From: an uncultured Pelagibacteraceae bacterium
GTDB taxonomy: Bacteria; Pseudomonadota; Alphaproteobacteria; Pelagibacterales; Pelagibacteraceae
NCBI GenBank assembly: GCA_902519375.1
Contig: CABYJS010000001.1
Coordinates: 34,240-98,239 of the forward strand
Reading direction: 5' to 3'
DNA: 64,000 nt
The notes under the pieces are model-generated. The model was not told the origin of the DNA and searched no databases. It saw only the letters and a list, made by a program, of their open reading frames with translations. Each line of letters begins with the position of its first letter. The first letter of the stretch is position 1. The position numbers and the translations under genes are program-made. Shown here in pieces: positions 10,512-22,573 of this stretch.

Positions 10512-12256
10512 TATTCTTTATTAAGCTGTTTTTGATAAAAATTTTTATATGTTTTAGAGTTATCTAATAAGGTTTCGTGATTACCTTTGTCTACTACTTT
10601 TCCATTTTCAATAACATAAATAAGATTTGAATTTAAAATAGTTGATAACCTATGAGCAATTATAACTGTTGTTTTATTTTTAGTTAAACGTTGAATTGCA
10701 TTTTGGATCTTTCCTTCTGTTTCAGAGTCTAGAGCAGAAGTGGCCTCATCTAACAAAATAATTGAGCTATTTTTTAGCATCGCTCTTGCTATAGAGATTC
10801 TTTGTTTTTGTCCTCCAGACAGTCTTAGACCATTTTCTCCTATTATTGTTTCAAATTTATCAGGTAATTCTTTGATAAACTCAATTGAAAAAGAGTCTTG
10901 TGCAGCTTTTTCTAATTCTTCTGTGCTAGCATCAGGCTTAGCATATAATAGATTATTTCTAATTGTATCATCAAATAAAGTTGTTTCTTGACTAACAAGC
11001 GAAATATGTTTTCTCAACGATGCTAAGTTTACATTTTTAATGATCTGATTATCGATTTTAATCGTACCATTTTGAGGATCATAGAATCTTGGTATCAAAC
11101 TAAGAATAGTAGATTTACCAGAACCACTTGGACCAACTAATGCTGTAGTTTTTCCTCCAGGTATCTCTAAATTAATTTTTGTAAGCGCTGATTTATCAGT
11201 TTTTATATTATAATTAAAGTCGATGTTCGAAAAATTTATTTCCCCATTTTTGAAATCTAAACTTGGATAATTATGATTACCATCTATCTCGTTTTTGATA
11301 TCAACAATTGGCAAAACTCTTCTTGCAGCTGTCAATCCCTGATTTATTGAAATATTTAATCCTGCTAAGGCCCTCACTGGTTGATAGGCTAACATCATAG
11401 CAGCTAAAAAGGAGAAAAAATTGTTAATTCCAAGTTCATTATTGCTTATAAGGGTCCCCGAATAAATCAGTAGTATTGCAATCATGATGCCAGTAAGCGT
11501 TTCCATAACTGGAGTATTTCTCATAAATACCACCTGGGTTTTGATCATCTTACTTTTTAAATCATCTAGACTTTTTCCTGATCTTGAATTTTCAACTTTT
11601 TCTGCTTGAAATATCTTGATTAATTTATGATTTTTAAAAATTTCAATTAATTTTTTTGTAAAAATTTCTGCTGTTTGTAATTCTTGTAAGGAGGCTTTGG
11701 ATATTCTTTTTCCTAGAATTTTTGCTGTAAAACCTGCAAGTGGTATCATTATAATTGCAATTAAAGAAAGTTTCCAATTTTGAAAAAACATGACACTTAA
11801 TAAACCAATCAAAGTAAAAGAGTCTTTAAACAAATTTAATAAAGCAACGCTTATTAAGTTTTGTAACATAAAAACATCAGAGTTAAGTCTAGATATGAAA
11901 TTTCCTGAGTGAGATTTATCTATATAGTTGGTATCAGATGAGATTAATGCTTTTAGCATATCTTTTTGGACGTCAGCTTTAAGCTCTTGACCCACATTTA
12001 TCATAATTACTTTTGATATATATAAAGAAATACCTTTGACCGAAAATGCGATCACAATTGCCAAAGGTATTAAATAAATCAAAGTTTTATCTTTTTCTAA
12101 AAAAATTTTTTCGATAGCTGGATCAAGTAAATATGCAATTGCTGAAGTACTTCCAGCGACAAATATTGAAAATAAAATAGCTAAAATTATTTTACTTATG
12201 TATTTGTTTGTATAATCCTTATACAATCTCTTTATGATATTAATACTATCTTTCAT
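10511..12256 (-). CDS. msbA: ABC transporter, MsbA-type lipid flippase (TMD-NBD fusion)
   Basis: Walker A GPSGSGKST, signature LSGGQKQRISIARA, Walker B ILLDEATSALD; next to LPS genes. Confidence 0.85.
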   Translation of the reverse strand: MKDSINIIKRLYKDYTNKYISKIILAILFSIFVAGSTSAIAYLLDPAIEKIFLEKDKTLIYLIPLAIVIAFSVKGISLYISKVIMINVGQELKADVQKDMLKALISSDTNYIDKSHSGNFISRLNSDVFMLQNLISVALLNLFKDSFTLIGLLSVMFFQNWKLSLIAIIMIPLAGFTAKILGKRISKASLQELQTAEIFTKKLIEIFKNHKLIKIFQAEKVENSRSGKSLDDLKSKMIKTQVVFMRNTPVMETLTGIMIAILLIYSGTLISNNELGINNFFSFLAAMMLAYQPVRALAGLNISINQGLTAARRVLPIVDIKNEIDGNHNYPSLDFKNGEINFSNIDFNYNIKTDKSALTKINLEIPGGKTTALVGPSGSGKSTILSLIPRFYDPQNGTIKIDNQIIKNVNLASLRKHISLVSQETTLFDDTIRNNLLYAKPDASTEELEKAAQDSFSIEFIKELPDKFETIIGENGLRLSGGQKQRISIARAMLKNSSIILLDEATSALDSETEGKIQNAIQRLTKNKTTVIIAHRLSTILNSNLIYVIENGKVVDKGNHETLLDNSKTYKNFYQKQLNKE

Positions 12257-13122
12257 TAATAAACTTTTCCAATAAATAAATTTAGAAGAACTAAAAAACC
12301 TAAAAAATTATTACTTTTAAAAATTTCTAGACTTCTGTTTTTATCTTCAATTTCAAAGTTAAAAATTTGACGATAAAATAACTGTAAAGATATTACTAAA
12401 ATTAATAAGTGACTATATAAATTGAAATTCATTATTTGATTTATTGATAAAAGAGAAATTAAAAATATAATGTAACAAAACAATAAAAATTTTTTTGGAT
12501 TATTCTTAAATTTAATTGATGTTGATTTTACTCCTATGATTTCATCATCTTTAATATCTTGATATCCATATATTGTGTCGTAACCAAGTGTCCAAAATAT
12601 GGCTCCAAAATAAAGAATTATTGGAAAAAAACTTATTTCATTCTGAATAGAGGTCCATCCTAATATTAACCCATAATTAAAAGTAATGCCTAAAAACAAT
12701 TGAGGCCAATAAGTGAATCTTTTCATTAAAGGATAAGTAAAAGCAAAGGGCATAGAGCAAAGTGCCAAAATAATCGAAAGTTTATTAAAGTTAAGTAAAA
12801 CTAGTAGAGCAATAAAACACAAAATTGACGAGTAAATTAATCCAAGAGTTACAGAAACTTTACCAGATGCAATAGGTCTATTTCTTGTTCTTGAAACTTT
12901 TTTATCAAATTCTTTATCTATTATATCGTTTATTATGCAACCTGCAGACCTCATTAATACTGAGCCTAAAAAAAAAAGTATCAAGTAAAAAAAATATAAC
13001 TTTAAATTAGTTGAAAAATCGTAAGCTATTGTTAATCCCCACGTACAAGGCCAGAATAAAAGCATATAGCCAATAGGCCTCTTAAGTCTTGTGAGTTCAA
13101 AAAAAAGATTTAGTTGGTTCAT
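12256..13122 (-). CDS. ubiA: 4-hydroxybenzoate octaprenyltransferase
   Basis: RPIGYMLLFWPCTWGL, NDIIDKEFDKKVSRTRNRPIASGKVS, DTIYGYQDIKDD. Confidence 0.95.
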   Translation of the reverse strand: MNQLNLFFELTRLKRPIGYMLLFWPCTWGLTIAYDFSTNLKLYFFYLILFFLGSVLMRSAGCIINDIIDKEFDKKVSRTRNRPIASGKVSVTLGLIYSSILCFIALLVLLNFNKLSIILALCSMPFAFTYPLMKRFTYWPQLFLGITFNYGLILGWTSIQNEISFFPIILYFGAIFWTLGYDTIYGYQDIKDDEIIGVKSTSIKFKNNPKKFLLFCYIIFLISLLSINQIMNFNLYSHLLILVISLQLFYRQIFNFEIEDKNRSLEIFKSNNFLGFLVLLNLFIGKVY

Positions 13123-13153
13123 AAAATTTTACTTGTAAATAACAAACGCAAGA

Positions 13154-13579
13154 TTGATAATCAAACTGATTCGTATGAATATAGATTATACCGTCACAGC
13201 TTTAATGTTTCCTGCTATTCCATTGATAATGGGTGTTTACAGTAACAGGTTTCATTCTTTAAGTGCTCTAATTAGAGAATTACATGATGAACATGTTTAT
13301 GAAAAACATGTTCCTCCTGAATGGAAAAAACAGTTTATTAATTTAAGTGGAAGAATTACTTTATTAAGGTGGTCAATATTGTTTGGAGCATTTGGTTTTT
13401 TATTCAATATGCTTACAGTACTAGGGCTTTATTTAAATGAAGTTTTTATAGCAAGACTAATTTTTGGATCTTGTTGTTTATCAATGATGATTTCAATACT
13501 TTTTTTTATTAGAGAAATTCATATTTCTACTAATGCTCTAAGATTACATATGTCAGATATGGATGTTAGGGTAGACTAA
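13154..13579 (+). CDS. DUF2721-like membrane protein
   Basis: Multi-TM protein 'TALMFPAIPLIMGVYSNRFHSLSALIRELHDE...' ; start may be further downstream (MNIDYTV). Confidence 0.6.
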   Translation: MIIKLIRMNIDYTVTALMFPAIPLIMGVYSNRFHSLSALIRELHDEHVYEKHVPPEWKKQFINLSGRITLLRWSILFGAFGFLFNMLTVLGLYLNEVFIARLIFGSCCLSMMISILFFIREIHISTNALRLHMSDMDVRVD

Positions 13580-14547
13580 GGTATAATAACTGCTGGACCA
13601 GTTAATAATCTAGCTTCTAAATCTTTGTGGGCTTGAGCAGCATCTTCAAGAGAATATTTTTTTGAAATTTCAACAGTAAATTTTTTTGTTAAAATAGCAT
13701 CAAAAACTTTTTTTGCTGACTCAACCAACTCTTCTCTTTTAACTGTATAATGTGCAATTGATGGTCTTGTGAAAAATAAACCTTTTGCGTTTATATCTTT
13801 TTTAATATCAAGTGTATCTACATAGCCCGATGCATTTCCAAAGGCCACCATCATTCCCCTTATCTTTAATGTTTCAATTGAGCCTTTAAATGTTTTAATA
13901 CCCACACCATCATAAACAACATCAATACCATTTTTTCCAACAATTTTTTCTACTTCTTTCACAAAATCGTTTTCAGAATAATTAATTACATGATGACATC
14001 CATTTTTTTTTGCAATTTTCTCTTTTGCTTTTGATCCAACAGTTCCAATAACTTCAGCACCCAAAGCATTAGCCCATGGACATAAAATTTGACCCAAAGC
14101 ACCTGCTGCAGCGTGGTATAAAACTTTATCACCTTTTTTTAAAGGGTAGGCCCTATGTAATAAATATTCTGCAGTAATTCCTTTTAAAGTAATACACGAT
14201 GCTACTTCATCTGAAATACCATCCGGAACTGAAACTAATTTTTCTTCAGGCATAACTTGTTTTTCTGAGTAAGCACCAATAGGCATTGATGCATGTGTAA
14301 CTCTATCACCAACCTGAAATAAACTTACTTGAGAGCCAATTTCTTCAATTATTCCACAAGCTTCTAAACCGATACCACTAGGTAGTGGAATAGGGTAAAG
14401 ACCTGTTCTGTGATAAACGTCTATAAAGTTTAAACCAATAGATTTATTTTTAATTAAAACCTCTTTTGGTCCAGGTTTTGCAAATTCAATTTCTTTTATT
14501 TCAAGAACCTCGGGTCCACCAAATTTATCTATTTGAATTGATTTCAT
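13576..14547 (-). CDS. NADPH:quinone oxidoreductase (zinc-less MDR family)
   Basis: GLNFIDVYHRTGLYP, HAAAGALGQILCPWANALGAEVIGTV, DVVYDGVG. Confidence 0.9.
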   Translation of the reverse strand: MKSIQIDKFGGPEVLEIKEIEFAKPGPKEVLIKNKSIGLNFIDVYHRTGLYPIPLPSGIGLEACGIIEEIGSQVSLFQVGDRVTHASMPIGAYSEKQVMPEEKLVSVPDGISDEVASCITLKGITAEYLLHRAYPLKKGDKVLYHAAAGALGQILCPWANALGAEVIGTVGSKAKEKIAKKNGCHHVINYSENDFVKEVEKIVGKNGIDVVYDGVGIKTFKGSIETLKIRGMMVAFGNASGYVDTLDIKKDINAKGLFFTRPSIAHYTVKREELVESAKKVFDAILTKKFTVEISKKYSLEDAAQAHKDLEARLLTGPAVIIP

Positions 14548-14550
14548 TAT

Positions 14551-15387
14551 TTATTTTACAAATGTATCATTGTGATAATCTTGAACAGCTTGCAAGATTT
14601 CAGCCTTAGTATTCATTACAAATGGCCCACCTCTAGCAATTTTTTCATTAATAGGTTTTCCTGAAATTACTAAAAATTTAGATTTTGATTTAGCTTTCAT
14701 TTTCAACTCCTCACCTTTTGACAACAATATTAGAGTACTATCTTTCACATTGTCATGTTTTTTTTCACCAATTTTTATTTCTCCATTAATTAAATAAATA
14801 AATGAATTGTGAGTAGAAGGTAATTTTAAATTAAATTCTTTATCCCTATTTAGCTCAACATCAAAATAAACCGGTTCAACATTATGTCCTTTTATAGGAC
14901 CTTCAGCTTTTTCAAATTTACCAGCAATTACTTTAATAATTTTATCATTATCTTTATGAACACTCATTTTATCTGCATCAATATAAATATACTCAGGCTT
15001 GCTCATTTTTAATTTGGCAGGCATGTTGATCCATAATTGAAAACCATGAAGTTTTCCCTCTTTCATAGCAGGCATTTCTGAATGAATTATACCACTTCCT
15101 GTTTTCATCCACTGAACATCTCCCGCAGTCATTCTTCCTTCACCACCTGTACTATCTTTGTGTTCAAAGTCCCCTGCAAGCATATAAGTAACTGTTTCAA
15201 TTCCTCTATGAGGATGTGGTGGAAACCCAGCAATATAATCTTTACTATTTTCTGATCCAAATTCATCTAACATTAAAAAAGGATCAAAGTAATTTGGCTC
15301 AACACCAATACTTCTTTTTAATTTAACTCCAGCACCATCTGATGCTGAAATTGGATCAATAATTTTACTTACTTCTATATTTGACAT
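14551..15387 (-). CDS. Pirin family protein
   Basis: FDPFLMLDEFG, FPPHPHRGIETVTYMLAGDFEHKDSTGGEG, GSGIIHSEMP, HGFQLWINMP. Confidence 0.93.
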   Translation of the reverse strand: MSNIEVSKIIDPISASDGAGVKLKRSIGVEPNYFDPFLMLDEFGSENSKDYIAGFPPHPHRGIETVTYMLAGDFEHKDSTGGEGRMTAGDVQWMKTGSGIIHSEMPAMKEGKLHGFQLWINMPAKLKMSKPEYIYIDADKMSVHKDNDKIIKVIAGKFEKAEGPIKGHNVEPVYFDVELNRDKEFNLKLPSTHNSFIYLINGEIKIGEKKHDNVKDSTLILLSKGEELKMKAKSKSKFLVISGKPINEKIARGGPFVMNTKAEILQAVQDYHNDTFVK

Positions 15388-15390
15388 CTT

Positions 15391-15627
15391 TTACTTATTG
15401 TGTGAACCATCACAAAACGGTTGATTGCGTGTTTGCTTACAAGCACAAAAAAACATTTTTTTTGTTTCCTCAGCCTTATATGCAAATGGAGTAAACTCAG
15501 TGCCTTTGTGTGATCCATCACAAAAAGGTTGTTTTGAACTTTTACCACAACTACACCAGTAATATGATTTACCTTGTTCTACATCTACTGCAATTGCACT
15601 TTTGCCTGCTTTTTGTTCTTTAGTCAT
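15391..15627 (-). CDS. Tandem CDGSH iron-sulfur domain protein
   Basis: Two CDGSH motifs: YYWCSCGKSSKQPFCDGSH and FFCACKQTRNQPFCDGSH. Confidence 0.93.
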   Translation of the reverse strand: MTKEQKAGKSAIAVDVEQGKSYYWCSCGKSSKQPFCDGSHKGTEFTPFAYKAEETKKMFFCACKQTRNQPFCDGSHNK

Positions 15628-15634
15628 GTTCCCC

Positions 15635-16297
15635 TTAAATTAATTTCGTTAATTCACTTAAACTTTTTATTTCGTATTGAGATTTATAATCTAAATTGTC
15701 AAAAATACTATTATTTCTATTTATCCAAATCGAATTAAAACCATAATTTCCCCCACCTGAAACATCCCATGTATTTGCACTTAAGAAAGCAACTTCATTT
15801 TTTTCAATTTTATATTTTTTAATAGGCAGGTCGTAGACTTTTGAGTCTGGTTTATAAATTCCCACCTCCTCAATAGAAAACAAATCATCAAATAAATTAT
15901 CTAAATTATTACTCTTAACCAACCCACCTAAAAGAGATGGAGTCCCATTTGAAAGTATCGCTAATTTAAAATTCTTTTTTTTTAATATTTTTAGAGTTTC
16001 TGGAACCTCCTTAAAAGGTGAGAGTACTTTGTATAAATTCAATAATTCATTTTTCATTGAAGGATCTATGTTATAAGCTTTCATAGATTTATTTAAACTA
16101 TCTTCTGTAACTTGCCAAAAATCTTTGTGCCTTCTCATTAAACTTCTAAGCCAGGTATATTCTAGTTGTGTAGTTCTCCAAAAGTTTGCAAAACCTTCCC
16201 ATTTATCTCCGATTTTATCTTTACATTTTTCGGCAGCTGAATTGACATCAAACAAAGTGCCGTAAGCATCAAAAATTATTGCTTTAATATTTTTCAT
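15635..16297 (-). CDS. HAD-family hydrolase, haloacid dehalogenase type II-like
   Basis: IIFDAYGTLFDVNSAAE, LAILSNGTPSLL, KPDSKVYDL, FLSANTWDVSGGGNYGF. Confidence 0.88.
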   Translation of the reverse strand: MKNIKAIIFDAYGTLFDVNSAAEKCKDKIGDKWEGFANFWRTTQLEYTWLRSLMRRHKDFWQVTEDSLNKSMKAYNIDPSMKNELLNLYKVLSPFKEVPETLKILKKKNFKLAILSNGTPSLLGGLVKSNNLDNLFDDLFSIEEVGIYKPDSKVYDLPIKKYKIEKNEVAFLSANTWDVSGGGNYGFNSIWINRNNSIFDNLDYKSQYEIKSLSELTKLI

Positions 16298-16314
16298 AAA
16301 CTAACTTAACATAA

Positions 16315-17019
16315 ATGAGTAATATTAGATTATTTTTTTCAGCGGCATTATCGACTGACAGGACTTATAAATTAGATAAGTCACAATCACACTATTTAAA
16401 TAAAGTAATGAGAGTAAAAGAAAATGAAGTTTTTTCTTTATTTAATAGCAATGGTGAATGGGAAGCGAAAGTTTTGAGTATATCAAAAAGCATTATTGAA
16501 TTTAAAATAACTAAACAACTAAGACAAAAAGCAAACATTAAAAAAGAATTATGGTTAGCTTTTTCTCCTATTAAATCAAACTATCAAAACTTCATGATTC
16601 AAAAGGCAACAGAGTTAGGTGTTACAAAATTTTTACCTATTATCTTTGACCGGACTATAGTTAGAAAAATAAATAGAGATCGATTGGAAAAAATTGTTAT
16701 TGAAGCATCCGAACAATCGAACCGTATCAATGTGCCAATAATTGAAGTGTCTCAAAACTTAAATAACTTTTTGAAAACTAATTCAATAGATTTAATCTTC
16801 ACAGATATTAATTCCGAAAATAATAAAATTGATAAATCAAAACTTACAGATAAGCCAATTTGTATTATTATAGGTCCTGAGGGTGATTTTTCAGAAGCTG
16901 AAAGGGAAAAGATTCTTACTTTTAAGGGTGTGCAGCCAATAAAAATTAATGAGAATATTTTGAGATCGGAAACTGCTGTGATATCAGCGATTTCAATCAT
17001 AAATTATGTTATTAATTGA
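16315..17019 (+). CDS. rsmE: 16S rRNA (uracil1498-N3)-methyltransferase
   Basis: SHYLNKVMRVKENE, QKATELGVTKFLPI, EASEQSNRINVP, IIGPEGDFSEAE, LGxxILRSETA-like 'INENILRSETAVI'. Confidence 0.95.
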   Translation: MSNIRLFFSAALSTDRTYKLDKSQSHYLNKVMRVKENEVFSLFNSNGEWEAKVLSISKSIIEFKITKQLRQKANIKKELWLAFSPIKSNYQNFMIQKATELGVTKFLPIIFDRTIVRKINRDRLEKIVIEASEQSNRINVPIIEVSQNLNNFLKTNSIDLIFTDINSENNKIDKSKLTDKPICIIIGPEGDFSEAEREKILTFKGVQPIKINENILRSETAVISAISIINYVIN

Positions 17020-17078
17020 TAAATTGTCGCGAAAACTAAAGTATAATTTTTATAAAAGAGCTTTATATAGCTAAGTAA

Positions 17079-19528
<2,450 letters not shown>

Positions 19529-19548
19529 ATATAAAGCTAAAAACACTA

Positions 19549-20460
19549 ATGAATAGTATAAAGACTAAGAAAAGAAGTTTAAGTCAGGAGGATTTATTCA
19601 ATTTTTCCGAATTATTTAAACTAATGAAGCCAAGAGTAATGTCATTGGTAATTTTTACTTGTGCAGTAGGTTTATTAACATCACCGAACCTTATTTCAAA
19701 TAAAGATGCTATAATCGGTATTCTATTAGTATCTTTAGGAGCAGGCGCAGCGGGAGCATTGAATATGTGGTATGAGTCAGATCTAGATGCTTTGATGTCA
19801 AGAACATGTTTAAGACCAATCCCAACTGGCAAAGTAAATAGAAATCAAGCACTTATATTAGGTGTTACTTTATCAGTAATTTCTGTTGTAGCACTGGATT
19901 ATTTTACAAACAGAATTTCAGCAGCAATATTACTTTTGACAATTTTATTCTATGTTTTTGTTTATACAATTTGGTTAAAAAGAAGAACACCACAAAATAT
20001 TGTGATAGGAGGAGCGGCTGGAGCTTTTCCGCCTGTTATTGGATGGACAATTGCAACTGGCTCTTTATCAATTGAGCCATTAACTTTTTTTTTGATTATA
20101 TTTTTTTGGACTCCTTCTCATTTTTGGGCCTTAAGTTTATACAAATCTGATGATTATAGAAAAGCTAACATACCGATGCTTCCATTAACTAATGGTGTAG
20201 AAAGCACGAAGATTAATATTTTTGTATATTCTTTATTAATGCTTCCAGTAATTGTTTTTCCTTATTTAATAGGATTTGTGGGATTAGCATTCTTAATACC
20301 GTCAATATTATTAACTCTTTATTATAATTTTTTATGTTATGAGCTTTATAATTTTAAAAAAAACAAGTTTAATCCTAAAAAAGCAAAAGCAATATTTGGG
20401 TATTCTATTTTATATTTGTTTTTGGTATTTGTTCTTTTTCTGATAGATAAGATAATATGA
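19549..20460 (+). CDS. ctaB: Protoheme IX farnesyltransferase (heme O synthase)
   Basis: LMKPRVMSLVIFT, WYESDLDALMSRTCLRPIPTGKV, WTPSHFWALSLYKSDDYRKANIPMLP. Confidence 0.97.
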   Translation: MNSIKTKKRSLSQEDLFNFSELFKLMKPRVMSLVIFTCAVGLLTSPNLISNKDAIIGILLVSLGAGAAGALNMWYESDLDALMSRTCLRPIPTGKVNRNQALILGVTLSVISVVALDYFTNRISAAILLLTILFYVFVYTIWLKRRTPQNIVIGGAAGAFPPVIGWTIATGSLSIEPLTFFLIIFFWTPSHFWALSLYKSDDYRKANIPMLPLTNGVESTKINIFVYSLLMLPVIVFPYLIGFVGLAFLIPSILLTLYYNFLCYELYNFKKNKFNPKKAKAIFGYSILYLFLVFVLFLIDKII

Positions 20461-20582
20461 TAATTCCAGACAAAAAAACTAAAAGAAAAAACATCTTAAC
20501 GGCTATAGCAATTATTGGCTTTATGGTTTTTCTTTTCTTTTTTACACTATATAACACAGGAGTATTTGACAGATCGATATGA
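20457..20582 (+). CDS. 41-aa single-TM protein in the cox operon (CoxF-like by position), absent from the supplied ORF track
   Basis: ATG at 20457 overlaps ctaB stop, TGA 20580-20582 overlaps ctaG ATG; translation MIIPDKKTKRKNILTAIAIIGFMVFLFFFTLYNTGVFDRSI. Confidence 0.7.
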   Translation: MIIPDKKTKRKNILTAIAIIGFMVFLFFFTLYNTGVFDRSI

Positions 20583-21112
20583 TACAAAAAAAAAACTTAA
20601 CACCTCTAATATTAGCAGGAATTTTTGTTTTAATGTTAGGATTGTCTTATGCTGCAGTCCCATTATACAATTTATTTTGCAGAGTGACAGGATTTGGGGG
20701 AACTACCCAAGTATCTAATAATGCACCTAAAATTGTATTAAATAAAATTGTAAGTGTAAGATTTGATACTAATGTTAATAATTTACCTTGGGATTTTAAG
20801 GCTAAGTCGAATGTTATTGATGTAAAAGTTGGTCAGGTCAATAAAATAGAATTTGAAGTAGAAAATTATGGTAATGAGCCTACAGCTGGAGTAGCAACCT
20901 TTAATGTTTCACCGTCTAGTTTTGGAAAGTATTATAGTAAATTGGGCTGTTTTTGTTTTGAGAAACAAGAATTAAAAGCTGGAGAAAAAGCAACATACAT
21001 AATGACTTTTTATTTAGACCCTGAAATGGTAAACGATCCAACAACAAAAAATTTACAAGACGTAACTATGTCGTATACTTTTTTCTCGACAGATTACTAT
21101 AAACAATCATAA
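20579..21112 (+). CDS. ctaG: Cytochrome c oxidase assembly protein (Cox11/CtaG, CuB insertion)
   Basis: YAAVPLYNLFCRVTGFGGTTQ, KLGCFCFEKQELKAGE, MTFYLDPE. Confidence 0.97.
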   Translation: MIQKKNLTPLILAGIFVLMLGLSYAAVPLYNLFCRVTGFGGTTQVSNNAPKIVLNKIVSVRFDTNVNNLPWDFKAKSNVIDVKVGQVNKIEFEVENYGNEPTAGVATFNVSPSSFGKYYSKLGCFCFEKQELKAGEKATYIMTFYLDPEMVNDPTTKNLQDVTMSYTFFSTDYYKQS

Positions 21113-21120
21113 TTCAAAAA

Positions 21121-21909
21121 ATGTCAGCTGAAAAAAAACATGATTATCACTTAGTAGACCCAAGTCCTTGGCCTATTTACGTTTCATTTTCATGCTTAGT
21201 GCTGGCATTAGGATCTGTTTATTATCTTCATACAGATGTTTCATGGGGAATGTATCTTGGGTTTGCTCTTTTGATTTATGGAGCTTATATGTGGTTTAGA
21301 GACGTAGTCATTGAAGCCGAACATCAAGGACATCACACACCTGTAGTACAAATTCATCACAGATATGGAATGACACTTTTTATTGCCTCTGAAGTAATGT
21401 TCTTTGTTGCATGGTTTTGGGCATATTTTGACGTAAGTTTATTTCCAAATGAATTTGTTGGAAATGTTTGGCCACCAAAAGATATTGAAACTTTTGATCC
21501 TTGGGATATTCCATTAATTAATACATTAGTTTTATTATTATCGGGAACGACAGTTACCTGGTCTCATCATGCGCTTCTGGAAGATGATAGAAAAGGTTTT
21601 ATCCAAGGCTTATGGCTGACTGTTATACTTGGGTTCTGTTTTACTCTTCTTCAAATTTATGAATATCAGCATGCATCATTTTCTTTTTCAGATCATATTT
21701 ATGGATCAGTATTTTATATGGCAACTGGATTCCATGGTTTCCATGTGCTTGTCGGAACCATATTTTTAGCTGTGTGTTTGTTAAGAGGTAAAAGAGGACA
21801 TTTTAACAAAGATCATCATTTTGGTTTTGAGGCAGCAGCTTGGTATTGGCACTTTGTTGATGTTGTTTGGTTATTTTTATTTGCTGCAATTTATATTTGG
21901 GGAAGTTAA
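21121..21909 (+). CDS. ctaE: Cytochrome c oxidase subunit III
   Basis: HDYHLVDPSPWPIYVS, SEVMFFVAWFWAYF, FYMATGFHGFHVLVGT, WYWHFVDVVWLFLF. Confidence 0.98.
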   Translation: MSAEKKHDYHLVDPSPWPIYVSFSCLVLALGSVYYLHTDVSWGMYLGFALLIYGAYMWFRDVVIEAEHQGHHTPVVQIHHRYGMTLFIASEVMFFVAWFWAYFDVSLFPNEFVGNVWPPKDIETFDPWDIPLINTLVLLLSGTTVTWSHHALLEDDRKGFIQGLWLTVILGFCFTLLQIYEYQHASFSFSDHIYGSVFYMATGFHGFHVLVGTIFLAVCLLRGKRGHFNKDHHFGFEAAAWYWHFVDVVWLFLFAAIYIWGS

Positions 21910-21919
21910 TTTTTGACTC

Positions 21920-22573
21920 TTGAAACATAAGTTTTTATTTTCAGTTTTTGTAATTTTCTTTATATTGGTATTTATATCATTAGGTTCATGGCAAATAATT
22001 CGCTTAAATTGGAAAAATAATCTAATTTCAGAGATCGAAAATTCTTTAAAAAATCCACCTGTAAAATTAACCAATTCTAATTCAGAAAATTATTTAAAGA
22101 TCAAAACATCAGGTTCAATAGACTTAGAGAAACAAATTTATTTATATGGTCTAAACGATTCAGGAACCCCAGGTTTTGAAGTCATAAATCCAATTTTAAT
22201 TAATGATATTAATTTTCTAATCAATAGGGGTTGGATATCATTTGAAAAAAAAAATTCTAAGGAAGTTAATATATTTGATGAAAACAACATTATCGGAACT
22301 TTAAAACTACAAGGAAGAAAGAATGTGTTTAAACCAGAAAATGATTTAGAGGAAAATTATTGGTTTAGTTTAAATAGAGAAGATATATTAAAATTTACAG
22401 GAAAGGAATTTTCTAAATATATAATTTATTTAGATGGAAATTATCAAGTTCCTAAACCAAAAAAAATTACTGCTAATATTTCTAATAATCATCTAAAATA
22501 TGCCCTTACTTGGTTTTCATTAGCGCTTTCAATTCTTTTGTTATATTTATATTTTAGAAAAAAGAATTATTAA
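21920..22573 (+). CDS. SURF1 family cytochrome oxidase biogenesis protein
   Basis: LGSWQIIRLNWK, LINRGWI, YFRKKNY C-terminal TM; operon context; start codon likely TTG/alternative. Confidence 0.85.
   Translation: MKHKFLFSVFVIFFILVFISLGSWQIIRLNWKNNLISEIENSLKNPPVKLTNSNSENYLKIKTSGSIDLEKQIYLYGLNDSGTPGFEVINPILINDINFLINRGWISFEKKNSKEVNIFDENNIIGTLKLQGRKNVFKPENDLEENYWFSLNREDILKFTGKEFSKYIIYLDGNYQVPKPKKITANISNNHLKYALTWFSLALSILLLYLYFRKKNY

Noticed and set aside
17020-17078. TTGTCG/TATAAT elements upstream of ctaC as a sigma70 promoter
   Set aside because: Spacing of about 12 nt is too short; only the -10-like element is plausible.
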